Origin: Theropithecus gelada
Taxonomy: Eukaryota; Chordata; Mammalia; Primates; Cercopithecidae
Direction of reading: 5' to 3'
Length of the DNA stretch: 64,000 bases
Assembly: GCF_003255815.1 (NCBI RefSeq)
Contig: NC_037689.1
Span: 49,615,870-49,679,869 of the forward strand
Below, in pieces: positions 11,551 to 23,309 of the stretch. The notes beneath the pieces were generated by a model that was not told the DNA's origin, did no database searches, and saw only the letters and a list, made by a program, of their open reading frames with translations. The stretch's first letter is position 1; each line of letters begins with the position of its first letter. The position numbers and the translations under genes are program-made.

Positions 11551-11971
11551 TGTTATGGTTTAGACATAGTTTGTTTGGCCCCAACAAGTCTTATGTTGAA
11601 ATCTGATCCCCCAGCATTGGAGTCGGGGACCAGGAGGGAGGTGTTTGGGTTGTGAGAAGGGATCCCTCATGAATGGGTTTGTGTTGTCCTCCTAGGAGTG
11701 AGTGAGTTCTAACTCAATTCCCGCAAGAACTGGTTATTGAAAAGAGCCTGACCTCCTCCCCTCTCTCTTCTCCTTCCTCTCTCATCACTCTGACATCATT
11801 TCCCTTCCCTTTCTGCCGTAAGTGGAAGCAGTCTTAGGCCTTCATCAAAAACAGATGCTGGTGCCATGCTTCTTGTATAGTCTGCACAACTGTGAGCCAA
11901 GTAAATCTCTTTTCTTTATTAATTACTCAACATTAGGTATTCCTTTATAGCAACACAAATGGACTAAAACG
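11551..11971 (+). mobile_element. MST-type solo LTR (ERVL-MaLR)
   Basis: Starts 'tgttatggtttagacatagt' and ends 'aacacaaatggactaaaacg', with 'gggaggtgtttgggttgtg', 'gatccctcatgaatgg' and the 'gccaagtaaatctctttt' polyadenylation region in the expected order. Flanks GGTCT/GGTCC look like the 5-bp target duplication. No internal retroviral sequence is attached, so this is a solo LTR left by recombination. It holds no coding sequence. Confidence 0.9.
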
Positions 11972-11976
11972 GGTCC

Positions 11977-13983
11977 TGTGTCCATTCTTTAGGTCAAACA
12001 CACTGAGGAGGGGGTGGTATGAGGTTCTGAGATTACCCAATATGGATTATGTTCTTTGTCCAAAACACAGAGGATTTTGCTATGTTACCATAATCACAGA
12101 CATGGCCACTTAACAATCTATAATCTAGGTGGTCATACTAATTTGTGCCTACCACAATAACAGGGTAAATTCTACCAGTAATTGGCTGCTACTGAGTACC
12201 TTGCTACATACATTCTGGTAACTGTTAAAAAATAAACTTTCTGGTTTTTCTGATAACTTTTATTTTTTCACCAAATTCATCTTTATTCTGCCTCAAATAC
12301 TGCTGTATATTTCTCATTTAATTTACTAAATGCTTAAGTACTATTAAGTAATACTTCCTGTGACATTAGTAAGAATGCTTTATGAGCAATTTCTAATGTG
12401 CTTTAAAGCTTAGGACTCTCTTCTCTGCCATATTCCAAATTCGCATCCTTAAAGGGGAAGCGATCTTGAATACACAAGAAGAATCAATTTCTAAATATTA
12501 TAGTGAACATTTTTATCTGTCCGGCATTGATTCCACTTTCTTTTGATAATAGTTTTCCATCCTCAGTCAGATAAAAACCTACTTTCAATGATATCAATCC
12601 AGAGGAAGGAGAACCAAGAGACAGAAGAAATCCAAGACCCAGAGATACTTTTGAGATCTTAAAAAGCCATACCTGGTCTTCAGAGCTTCTTGGACTATGC
12701 ATTCCCATTTGCTAAATATAATTTTGTCTGTGTTTTCTGTCACTTTCAACTAAAATAATTCTAACTGAAATACAGAATTGCTCAGTGGTATTAATATATT
12801 TAGGGAGCATCATTTTCAAAATAAGTCATGAGTTCACTGAAATCTCAAAGCATGTCAATTTTTAAAACAGTGAACCCAGTATGAAGTATTGAAATTTACA
12901 GGCTATACTAAAAGTGGATTTAACTAAGTTCATAAACAGCCTATCTTAATATAGGACGAAAATCTTCAGAATGAAAATACCATCCTAAGAGAAAACAAAA
13001 TTCTGTATACAATGTTAGAAACTGACAAACTAGAGAGAAGCATGCTGAAATATATCAAAGCAACTTTCACATATATAAAGATTCTATATCAAACAGTGCT
13101 TGCTTCTAAGCAAAGATATTTACTGTAAAATGATCTGTCAATATTATTAGGATGGAAATGTTCAATGAGCGCTCCAGTTTGTACAGATCTAAAGGTAGTC
13201 AAGGGACTGAGGTAATGCCAAGCACAGGGCCTGGGCTATTTGGGTAATCGCTTTTAAACATTCCTTTGGCTATACTAATTAATTATTCAGTGACATTCGC
13301 ATCATTTTCCCTGGCTTGCCATCAGTTAAAATACAACATTTGCCAAGCATACCACTCAAGAAGATGAAGAACACTACGTTTTCCTACACCTTCCCAACAT
13401 AATGTTGGAACAATTTCATTAGGTCTTAGACTTTCATTTTAAGAAACTCCACCTTCAAGGTTTCACAGCCATTGCCTCTTTGTAGCTTCACAGAGAGAGG
13501 CGAGTATTGCAATGCATTACAATAGGAAAGCCTAAGAAGGATAAATGGATTGAGTTCTACTGCCAGTTAATCACTTTGAGAAAATGGCCTTCACCTATAG
13601 CAGGAATAAACGAGGTTGGCAAAAAGTTATTTCTGACTAATGCAGTCTGAAGACTTGTGGCCAAGACAACTACAGGGCAAACCTTTATATTTGATAAATA
13701 AAATCCCTCAATTTCAGATAAAGTGTAATTCACAGTTATTTGCTCAAAATCTCTCACATTGCCTTTTCACGTGTCAAATTTGAATTTCCAGTTGGAGTGA
13801 TAAGAAAAAAATGTCTGCATATTATTTGAATTAGTTACGAAGCTAGCAACTGCTGCTATACTATTTTAGATTGAAGAAAGATGAAATTTCTCCTTAGGAC
13901 ATCTTCACTTAAATGCACAGTTGAGGCCTATCAGAGTCCCCACAAGCCCTGAAGAAGTTTTGGGTAACTTTATCATCCCAGCC
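11977..13983. other. Unassigned, mostly single-copy-looking sequence
   Basis: The first 200 bases may continue an old repeat seen left of the LTR. About 12600-12775 ends with 'ctgtcactttcaactaaaat', weakly like the end of an old LTR. No gene, RNA or sure repeat was identified. Confidence 0.4.
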
Positions 13984-13984
13984 C

Positions 13985-14041
13985 CACCACACACATACAC
14001 ACACACAAATACACACTCACACACAGTAATATGCACACACT
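13985..14041. repeat. Imperfect (CA)n
   Basis: A run of CA dinucleotides broken by AT, AAT and CT. Confidence 0.9.
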
Positions 14042-14150
14042 ACTCCTAAAGCAAGCTGGCTAGGAAGTATTTTTAAATATTTATGTTAAATTTATATTAT
14101 TATACTTCATTTTCTGAAAATATCAACCTGAATTTTAGATAAAATTTGAG

Positions 14151-14444
14151 GGCCAGGCACAGTGGCTAATGCCTATAATCCCAGCACTTTGGGAGGCTGA
14201 GGCGGGCAGATCACTTGAGGTCAGGAGTTCAAGACCAGCCTGGCCAACATGGCGAAACCCCATCTCTACTAAAAATACAAAAATTAGCCAGCGTGGTGTT
14301 GGGTGCCTGTAGTCCCAGCTACTCAGGAGGCTGAGGCACGAGAATCGCTTGAACCCGGGAGGTGGAGGTTACAGTGAGCCGAGATAGTGCCACTGCACTC
14401 CAACCTGGGTGACAGAATGAGACTCCATCTCAAAAAAAAAAAAA
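14151..14444 (+). mobile_element. Alu (AluS-like)
   Basis: Full length, 'ggccaggcacagtggctaat' to an A13 tail. Diverged flanks AAAATTTGAG / AAGATTTGGGG are probably the target duplication. Confidence 0.94.
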
Positions 14445-14537
14445 AGATTTGGGGTTAGGTATAATATTAGTAAGGATAATAATAATTTGTAACCTTTACT
14501 GAATCTTTCTATACGTAGAAAAATTTCTGAGCTAACA

Positions 14538-14735
14538 TATATACATATATATATGTGCACATATATGTACACATGCACATATATATGCATATATAATATA
14601 CATATATATGTGTATATATGTGGTTGTGTGTATATGTATATATGTATGTATTATATATAAATAATATGCATACATATATACATATAAATATATATGTATA
14701 TATACACATACATACACACAACCACATATACTACA
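14538..14735. repeat. TA/CA/TG-rich microsatellite with inverted repeat
   Basis: Almost pure alternating purine-pyrimidine DNA (ATAT, GTGT, CACA). 18-bp perfect inverted arms at 14615-14632 and 14713-14730, with further pairing between, make it able to form a cruciform. It lies within what seems to be a MIR, whose 5' part is at about 14455-14510. Confidence 0.9.
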
Positions 14736-14741
14736 TGTATA

Positions 14742-14945
14742 TGTCAAGCACTTTTCTGAGTACTTCACATGTATTAATTCATTTATTTTTCATAACAACC
14801 CTTCATAAAATACAATAGTGTATGTGTATCAATGTTTTATGGATAAGGTAGCTAAGGCACAGAGTTTAAGTATATTGTCCAAGTTTGCACAGCTAGAAAG
14901 TAGAAGATTTGAAATACCAGACCAGGCAGCTTGCCCCTGGGGCGT
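14742..14945 (+). mobile_element. MIR (3' part)
   Basis: Shows the core MIR order: 'caagcacttttctgagtac', 'catgtattaattcatttatt', 'tggataaggtagctaaggca', then 'tgcacagctagaaagtag'. tRNA-derived SINE, old and mammal-wide. Its upstream part is probably separated by the microsatellite. Confidence 0.87.
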
Positions 14946-15111
14946 TTAGTCACTTTCATTTCTTTACTTTTTATTTTATGAGAATATAGTACATGTATAT
15001 ATTCATGGGGTTAATCACCCTTTAATCACCCACCATAGCCCACAAATTTCCAAACTTTTACAAATATGGATGATTATTAGAATCAAATTAATTGTTGGTT
15101 TAGTGAATTAG

Positions 15112-15300
15112 AATAGCATAGTAGTTAAAAGCATGGATATTTATGTCAGACATACTTTCCCACTTATTATGTTGAGTGACATTTGGCAAGCTAACTTTCT
15201 TATGCCTCAGTTTAACAGTTTAATTTTCTGTAAAACTGGAACACAGACCTGTCATTATTAAGAGATTAAAGAAAGTGTGAAAGTGTATATGAGTGTAACT
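15112..15300 (+). mobile_element. MIR
   Basis: Contains 'atagtagttaaaagcatgga', 'catttggcaagctaactttc', 'atgcctcagtttaacagttt' and 'tctgtaaaactgg', the central MIR order. Direct orientation, no ends visible. Confidence 0.87.
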
Positions 15301-15304
15301 TGTT

Positions 15305-17666
15305 ACATTTCAAAAATAAATACTGATCGACGGTATTTATTTTACTCATTGTGCCCCCTCTGCCTATTTCTAGTAAAAATAAAATTCATATTGGTCAATA
15401 ATATTAATTTTGTGGGATTTTTCTGCCTAGACAAAATTAGAAAAAGCAAAATACTAGAAAACTAGGGCCTAAAGGTTGATAGAAGCTGGAGAAATAGAAT
15501 GCATCACCTCTGCCAATGAGAGATAGAGAGCCCAGCAGTAGTTAGTACCTCTGAAAAACCTATAAAGATGTGCACACTGACTTTCTCATGTTCATGTTCA
15601 GACAGCATGAAGCCATTGTACAATAATGTCAGTCAGGAGAGAACTTTCCTGTTTCCCTTACTGTTCGTCTCTCCCAATGCTTTGACATTGGCAGGGATTC
15701 AGGAATCCGAAGGTGGAGCAGAAATGTTAGGCAGGGAAAGAAAATATTGCCACCCATATTCCCTTTTTCAAATTACAGGTTTCCACTTGCAGCAGGCCGC
15801 GGTTGTAGAAAGGTCAAAGAAGATTTATCTACAAATTGAGATGAAAGGATTGAACAGTATTTTGGATCGGGTAGTCTCAATTCAGAATTGAGGCTTTATT
15901 TGTGACTTAGTGTGAACATAGGACTTTCTGCTTTTTAAGAGTAAGCTGAGAAATCAAGGGACCTGCCCTTTTTAACATCCAATGGAAAGTGAACTACACT
16001 CACTTATAGGTACTGAAGAGAACAAAAATGGAATTGCTTTTATGAATATTCCATGTGATTTTTCCTTGTTCCAAGTAATTTTTTTTATCATTTAAAGTCA
16101 AACTCTAAAAATGTGAAATTTGGAATCCAGACCTGAAAAAGAGTAATATTTTAGTAAATGTAATAGTTAGGTTTAGAAGACACAGAAGAATTGGAATATC
16201 CAAAACACTCTCTAAAATTCCATTATATCACCTTTGCCTCCATAAACTGTCTCCCATCTCTTAGTTGAGGAAGATAACATGTCCCTTTTTGTCACAATGG
16301 TTGCTTGACTGGGAATCAACATCCAAATTCAACGTGACCTGGTGGGGAGAGATACTGAAGTATAGAGCAAAAATAGTTAAAAGAAGCATTCAAGCAAAAC
16401 TATTTGAAGGAGTTTACTAAAAAACATTGTAAAAATTTTGGCAAATAATCACGAAAACAGATTGTGAAAATGTCAGACAAGGGAAAGTGTAATGTATTTC
16501 TAAACCAGACTGATTATTTTACATGTATTAATTTAGTAGAAGGTGTGTATCCAATGTGCTAGTTGGTTAGCTGGCTGAAACTTTAATGGTTTTCTAGTTG
16601 ACTAGTGCAAACTTGGATGTCATTATGTTAAGCACTTTGAATCATATTGACATAGTATAGAAGGTAGTTAAATTCTTTAAGAATAAGAATGCTGTGTGAC
16701 TCACATAGCCACTCTCAAACCTAAAGAGTCTTGCTTCACCAAGGCCTTGAGAAAGACATAGGTGATGACAACACATAAAGATTTAAAGAGTGCTTTATTG
16801 GCTTTAGGCCAGGGATGCTGGTAGGATGAAATGCAATTTGACTGTCTTCTGAGCTTCATGGGATCATAAGGTTGTAGAGCACAGTAAACCACTAGAAACA
16901 AAGTGGACATAGTTATCACAGCAGGTAGCACAGAAAGCAGAGTAATCCGCTGCCATGGGAGGCTGTGACTTGCAAAGATCTCTGGCGATGCTTAATTAAT
17001 CATAAAGTACCTTAAGTTCTGGTTTAATTTGCATAATTAAATGTAGAGCAAAAGAAAACAAAACTTTAGTCCTGCCTTAAGCCAACATGAAAGAGAGTCA
17101 CAGTTTATCACCCCATTTCTAATCTTGAGTCAGTTCCCAAGCCCAGAGCAATCAGTTCTCAATTCCACTAAAGTCTCCCCTGTAACACCACAATTGAGTA
17201 CTCTGTATCTCTTTGTAGGCTTCTCATAGTAACTTATACTTATTCACCTGAGTCACTAGGTGCTGAGGCAGGGAAATCCAAATATGTCAGGTACAATCGT
17301 AAAAGGCATTGATTAATACTAATTTTTGAAGACACATATGTCACTATAGTCTTGAATAGCAATTTAAAGTGCTGAAATTTCAAAGGAAGTTTCAACATGA
17401 ATTTACATGGTCTGATATGGAAGTATATGTAAGTATTTGTGTATGTATATATGTATGTATGAATAAATGCATGTCTACTTATACAATATTAGAATCTTAA
17501 CAATGGAACTGTGTTACCTCATGAAATTTCAAATAAAAGCCTTTTAACCTCATGTTTTCTGCCAAAATAGTGAATAAGACATCCCTGGAGGAAGAGCAGA
17601 GATTAGAACCACCTAGAAAGAGTCCAAATAAGTAGGAGTGGTCATTGTCAGCACAGTTTGGTCAGC
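15305..17666. other. Unassigned, mostly single-copy-looking sequence
   Basis: A 107-codon open frame at 15568-15891 has no recognisable domain or gene context and is likely chance. A 76-codon minus-strand frame at 16701-16931 likewise. A short TATG-rich stretch is at about 17420-17466. No repeat family recognised with confidence. Confidence 0.45.
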
Positions 17667-17780
17667 ACAGAATGTTTATGGGACTTGAAGAAAAGCAGTA
17701 GATTACCATAACATTAATGAGGCAATGACTCTAACTGTTGCTGCTGTTGCAGATGTGTTTTCTTAACTGGAGAAAATTAT
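17667..17780 (+). repeat. Duplicated segment, copy A
   Basis: 114 bp that recur 1.12 kb downstream at 18790-18900 with about 93 percent identity (8 mismatches and one 3-base gap). It includes an identical core of more than 35 bases containing 'gttgctgctgttgcagatgt'. This copy lies outside the L2 element and is probably the source. Confidence 0.93.
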
Positions 17781-18234
17781 TGTAGCTCTTGGCATTCAGT
17801 ATTCATTTATCGATTTTGTGCATGCATTTTTCTCTATTTCAACAAATTGAGACAACTAGAAGTAGTTTGCATCCCCCCGGGACAAGTTTGCCTAGACTGG
17901 CTCTCTTTACCAGCTCTCTCCAGACTTTTCTTTGCTTATCTTAATTTTTTGCTTAAACAAATGCTGTCTTCTTCCTCCAGGAAAAAGAAGAGAGAGCCAA
18001 CTACTCTACAAAGGAAAAGGGATGTAGTTTGTAGGATTTTCCTTGTTATGAGAGGAGCAGAAACCTAACTGTTGACAAGGGTATGCTCATGGCTAATTCG
18101 AAAGACCCTGTTGAAATTGAAATTATGGTGTTCTGTTCAGCCCTAAATATGCCAGATGCTGGAGATGCCAAGGTGAATAAGTCAATGGCTGGCTCTTCTC
18201 TGATAAAGGCAGTTGAATTCTGGTGAGGAACACA
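17781..18234. other. Unassigned sequence
   Basis: No gene or repeat recognised. Contains the CpG-poor sequence up to the start of L2. Confidence 0.45.
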
Positions 18235-18789
18235 GAGACATAAACAGATTCATTCCTTCATCCCACAAACACTGAATGTTCACTCTGCGCCAGGAACTAT
18301 TCTACCTGTTAGACATATAAAGGTTTGAAAAAGTACACATGGTTGATGCACTCCTGATGATTATTTTCTAATAGGAAAAATATATTTTAATCAAAACCCC
18401 AAACAAATAAAATGTAGAAATGTCTCTATGTTAAGCTAAGAAAAAGAGAAATGTTTTGAGAGCCTGTGAGAGGAGTTTCACCTGATCTTAGAAGTAAAGG
18501 ATAGCTTCCATGTGGTGATGAGGAATGGAGGATAGTTTCCCAGTTGGAGAGAATATTGTTCACTGTGGTCCTGTTTGAAGTAGGAAATAATTAATTGAAA
18601 ACCCAAGGAAGCTTAGTATGATGGGAGATCAGAAAACGAGGCAGGGGTTTGTGAGAAATAAAGCTTAGGAAAAGTAGGAAAAGCGGAAAAAGTGGAGGCC
18701 ATATCATGCAGGACCTTGCAGGCCAGATTAAGAATCGTGCTCTTTATCCTAACATTATTAAACTATTGAACATTTTCAGCAGGTGGGTA

Positions 18790-18900
18790 ACAGAATATTT
18801 ACTGGACTTGAAGAACAGTAGATTACCATAACCTTAATGAGACACTGACTCTAACTGTTGCTGCTGTTGCAGATGTGTTTTCTTAACTGAAGAAAATCAT
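18790..18900 (+). repeat. Duplicated segment, copy B (inside L2)
   Basis: A copy of 17667-17780 placed inside L2 between 'gcaggtgggta' and the L2-like 'ctgaccatactgtggag'. Both copies begin at a shared ACAGAAT, which may be the joining microhomology. No poly-A tail or target duplication suggests a DNA-repair event rather than retroposition. Confidence 0.9.
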
Positions 18901-19225
18901 ATCACACGTGAACTTTCTGACCATACTGTGGAGCGGTGCTAATAAGGAGGTAAGAGTGAATGTAGATAAATCTGTTAGGAGGTTGTTAAAATAATCAGAT
19001 GAACCATAATGAGATTTATTTCTAGACAAATGATGATAGAGATAGAAATAAATAAATTCAAAAATATTTCAGAGCTAAAACTGGCAAGATGATGATATGA
19101 AAGGTGAGAAAGAGGGTTATATCAAAGGTGACTTCTTATTTTCTGGTTTGCTTATCTGCCTGCTTGGCAGTGCCATTCTCCAAGAGAACACTAATGAAAG
19201 ACTATGTTTTAGAGGAAAGACAAAA

Positions 19226-19257
19226 TATTTTATTTTATTTTATTTTATTTTATTTTG
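19226..19257. repeat. (TTTTA)n
   Basis: Six TTTTA units within the L2. Confidence 0.93.
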
Positions 19258-19310
19258 AAGTGTCTATGTCACTTTCAAATATAAGGGGCATGTAAATATA
19301 TCAAAAGTAT

Positions 19311-19920
19311 ATGATATGGAAGTTCCTGAAAAAAATTAAACATAGAATTACCATATGATCCAGAAATTTCACTTCTGAATATATAACCAAAGGAATTGAA
19401 AGCAGGGACTCAAACATATAATTGTATACTAATGCTCACAGCAGCATTATTCGCAGTAGCCAAAAAGGTGGAAACAACAAAAATGTCTATCAACAGATAA
19501 ATGGATAAACAAAATGTGGTATATATAGAATTGAATATTATCCATCCTTAAAAAGGAATAAGATTCTGATTCTTGCTACAACATGGAAACAACATGGAAG
19601 AACCTTAAAAACATTGTGCTTTGTGAAATAAGCTAGACACTAAAGAGCAAATATTGTATGATTCCACTTATCGGAGGAACCTAGAACAGGCAAATTTGTA
19701 GAGGCAGAAAGTAGGATGGTGGTTGTCAGGGGCTGGAAGGGCGTTATTTCATGGGTATGGAGTTTCAGTTTGGGAAGATTTTTTAAAGTGCTGGAGATGG
19801 ATGTTGCTGATGGTTGCACAACAATGTAAATGTGCTTAATGCCACTGAACTATATGCTTCAAAGTGGTGAAAATCATAAATTTTATGTTATATGTATTTT
19901 TCCATAATGGAAAATGTATG
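19311..19920 (+). mobile_element. Old L1M fragment, ORF2 3' end and 3'UTR, nested in L2
   Basis: Begins in the ORF2 3' region ('taccatatgatccagaaatt') and runs through 'tggttgtcaggggctggaag' to 'gatggttgcacaacaatg' and 'tgaactatatgcttcaaag', the classic end of L1MB-L1ME types. L2 resumes immediately after, showing it inserted into L2. Confidence 0.9.
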
Positions 19921-20215
19921 TAGATCTGGAGCTCAGAGTCCTAGGCTAAAGATATAAATGAAAGTGTCACCATTGTGTTTATGACAAGTGAAGTCATGTA
20001 AAATTGTCTAGTTTGAATGTATGTGGATGGAAATGTATGATGGAAGGAAAAGAGAATTTAGAACTAAAGCTGATGAACTCAATAATGGCTATGGGGAGAA
20101 GGACTGGTCTTCAGAAAAGACAGGGATGGGATGGCTAGAAATGTGAGAGGAAGACAAAAAGAGAAAGGAGAAAAGTGTCAGATAAGTTAAAGGGAGTGAA
20201 TATTTCTAGGAGCCA

Positions 20216-22996
20216 AAGATCAGTAGTGTTCCTTGCTACTTGAATCCCTCTTGGTGGAAGGATTCTATTTCTCATTTATCTTGAAGAGTCCTCCTTGGGA
20301 CTGTAATGCTATAGTAGTTCATTTTTGCTGTAAGGCAAAGCTCTCTGTAATTCCAGTTTGAGCTTTTTTTTTCCCTCTATTTAATTTGTCATAGGAAATT
20401 ACCCATCAAGCCACAGATGTGGTTTGAAGAAGGGGAAGTAATTTGGCAGGAGTAAGGCACTCTGGATGTATGAGCTATCTGCCTATGCAAATTACTAATG
20501 CCTTTAGAACCTGCTTGGGCTCAGTGCTGTTTTCACTTGATATTTAAGAGCTTCTGAGTATAGCACATTTTACGGCTAGGAGAAATAGATTATATCCAGC
20601 TCATGACAAGCAGCTGGGGTCAGATATCCCGGGACATTGTTCCCCGGGCCTAAGATTCAACCTCTGTGAGCTGATCCAGAGCTCCTTCTCAAGAAGAAAA
20701 TAAACTTGGTAAAGCAGGCCTGACTTTGCTACAGAAGTCTTGGGTCCTCATCCGCTATTCTTCTTTCACAGTTTACAGTAGGCTTGATTGCACATTGCCA
20801 CCTGCCTCTGACACTTCAAGCAACACAGCATATGCTGTTTTATAAGGATCAGTTGGCAAAGATATTTGTCCTGTACCTTAGACCAGCTAGAGAGGCATTC
20901 TTTGCTCTGAGCCCCACTAAAATGAACAGGCTCTTGCTTTATCCAGCAAATAGATCTAGCTAGAACAACATTAAATGACACATTTCTCAAATACCTCAAG
21001 GGGTACCCCAAGAATGTTAAGTGGAAATCAAGATGTGTAAATATATCCTTTATTTTGTATCAGATGAACAAGACTCCAGAAAAAATTTCTGGGGTAGTAA
21101 AAAAAACTATCTCTCTATCCATCCCTGGCACGACAGTCAAACATTTAGGGTGCCATTTATTTCTTTCTTCCTAGATCCTATAGCAAAAATTCATCACTTT
21201 AGAGGTTCATCTGAATGACCTATAAGAATGTGAGTTTGTTAGGGTCCCTATGGACTAAACAGTGGCACAGAGCCTAAGAGTTGTCATATCTCTATGGCAG
21301 GATTGTGAAAGTTTGCTCCTGCCCTGCAAGTCCCAAGGTAATAAAACCGTTCTACAATGCAGTTGAGTTAGAAAAAAAAGACTTCATAAAGCATGTCAAC
21401 CACTGTTGGCAGTCATGCAGGATCATAATAGCATTGTTAAAGTAAGCATGAGTATGAATGTGTATGAGAAAAAACAATAAAAACACTCTGTAAATCACTT
21501 CTCTCCTTTTGCACAAAGTTAGAAGTAAAGAATAATAATTTTTAAAAATATCTTAAGTACTGAAAATTGTATTCGCTGAGGCTTGGCCTTCCCTTTCTAC
21601 ATTTTTTTCTATACTTCACAGGTTATCTGTCCCTATCCCTATTTTTTTGTTTGCCCATCCAATGCCAGTGTCCGATTTTTCTCTTAAACTGGAAAGTATC
21701 GAAACTCAAGCCTTTAGAATAGTTGAACGACTGACTAATTGACCTCCTTGCATTACCTCAGCCAAGAATTGGCACTTTAATACTTTCAATTGTTATTTGA
21801 AAAGCTGTGTCCTGTAATACAGGAATTTCAGGCATTGCCAAGCAAGTGGAGATACATTTGAGATCTTGATACGTTTGAAAACTCTTTGTCTATGAAAAGA
21901 AACTTGATTTAGTCAGTTTTAGGTGATTAGATAGCTGGATCCAGAAGGTTAAATCTACATTCTTGTTCAGTTAGAAGCACACTCTGGGGAGATGAAGTCA
22001 TTCAGGGATAACTTTGCTGAGGGTTGGACTGAAGATAATGCTAGAGAAAAATCAAGAGGTTCTCTGGCCAGTGATTACTGAACAAAGGTGGAGTACTGTT
22101 TTAGAGGTAGATATCTATAGGTTGGCTCATGCCTTTGAGCTGGGCTAATGGAGAAGCCTTTTACTCAGCAGTGAATAAAAGAAGCAATCAAGTCTTCTGT
22201 GTAAGTTTGGGCTTGACACAGCAGTTTATAGCAAAGGCAAAGGCAGAAATTAAATACACACAAACACACCACATGTTAAGTAAGCAGACACCCTGAGTCA
22301 TTATAGACTGTACAATAAAGTTAAGTGTAGAAAGAGGGTAAAGTGGTGGCAAAAGTAGAAACAATAAGTAGAAGTAGAGATAGGGAATAGGTCTGATGTA
22401 ATATTGTATCTCTAGATTGTGAGATATTAGGTCTCTTCTCTCGAATGGGTGACACAGTAACCAGGTCATTAGAGCTGCACTGCCCTAAATGTAATTCATG
22501 TTCTTTGGGAAGTCCACTCTAAAGTGTTATCCCACTAATTAAAACAAACTAAAGCAACAAAAATATACAGTACATCTATTTCAGTCAAGTCAAACATTTA
22601 TTGTATATTTCATTACATAAAATATATCAGTCAGTAGTAATACATTTTATTTAAGAGCTCTATATTTACCTTATGTGATTGGATTAAAATTATATTGCCG
22701 TAGCTGAAGTAATATATCAATTCTGTAAACAATTTGCTATTAAAATAATTTTCAGAAGTAGTCAACATTTTAAGCATTTACTCTCTGAATCTTTCTGGAC
22801 CCCAGATTTCTTATTATAAGTGATCTAAACTATGTGATTGCTCAGATACTACATATTTTCTAACCCCAAATTCCCAGATCCTATTTTTACGCTACAAAAA
22901 TTAATTTTATTATATGATTAACATGTTGTAGAAATTCAGAGAATTATTTGTAGTCACAGAATATGAAAATAAAATGGAGTTGTGTTTCTTGGTTTT
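20216..22996. other. Unassigned, mostly single-copy-looking sequence
   Basis: About 2.8 kb without a recognised repeat, RNA gene or convincing open frame. The CCCGGG-rich spot at 20625-20650 is unremarkable. Good candidate for comparison with other mammals to look for conserved non-coding blocks. Confidence 0.45.
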
Positions 22997-23302
22997 TTGT
23001 TGTTGGTGGTGTTGTTTTTTGAGACAAGGTCTCACTCTGTCACCCAGTCTGGAGTGCAGTAGTGTGATCATAGCTCACTGCAGCCTTATACCCCTGGGCT
23101 TGAACAATCCTCCTACCTCAGCCTCCCAAGTAGCTGGGACTACAGGCACGCACCTCCAGGCCAAACTAATTTATTTCATTTTTTGTAGAGAGAGGGGCTT
23201 ACTATATTGCTCAGGCTGGCCTCAAATTTCTGACATCCAGTGATCCTCCTGCCTCGTCCTCCCAAAGTGTTGGGATTACAGTCATGAACTACTGTGCCCA
23301 GC
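22997..23302 (-). mobile_element. AluJ, antisense
   Basis: Old Alu in reverse: 'gagacaaggtctcactctgt', 'tgtgatcatagctcactgca', 'gcccctgggctt'-like spacing typical of AluJ. Weak 7-bp TGGTTTT flanks. Confidence 0.93.
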
Positions 23303-23309
23303 TGGTTTT

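Larger units (their letters stand above)
18235..20215 (+). mobile_element. L2 (LINE2), interrupted twice
   Basis: Recognisable L2 3' sequence in order: 'cattccttcatcccacaaac' (18251), 'gaggccatatcatgcaggac' (18695), 'tctgttaggaggttgttaaa' (18971), then, after an inserted old L1, 'ctggagctcagagtcctagg' (19927) to about 20215. A 111-bp copied segment (18790-18900) and an L1 (19311-19920) break it. Ancient, non-coding here. Confidence 0.88.

Noticed and set aside
11551..11971. LTR as a possible promoter for a nearby gene
   Set aside because: MaLR LTRs can act as promoters, but no transcript, exon or splice donor is visible downstream.
15568..15891. 107-codon frame in non-repeat DNA with a splice-acceptor-like site
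   Set aside because: No recognisable domain, no codon bias, no promoter, exon partner or poly-A signal. Kept only as a note.
16701..16931. 76-codon minus-strand frame followed by an AATAAA-like word
   Set aside because: Could suggest a processed pseudogene, but no parent gene is recognised and there is no poly-A tail or target duplication.
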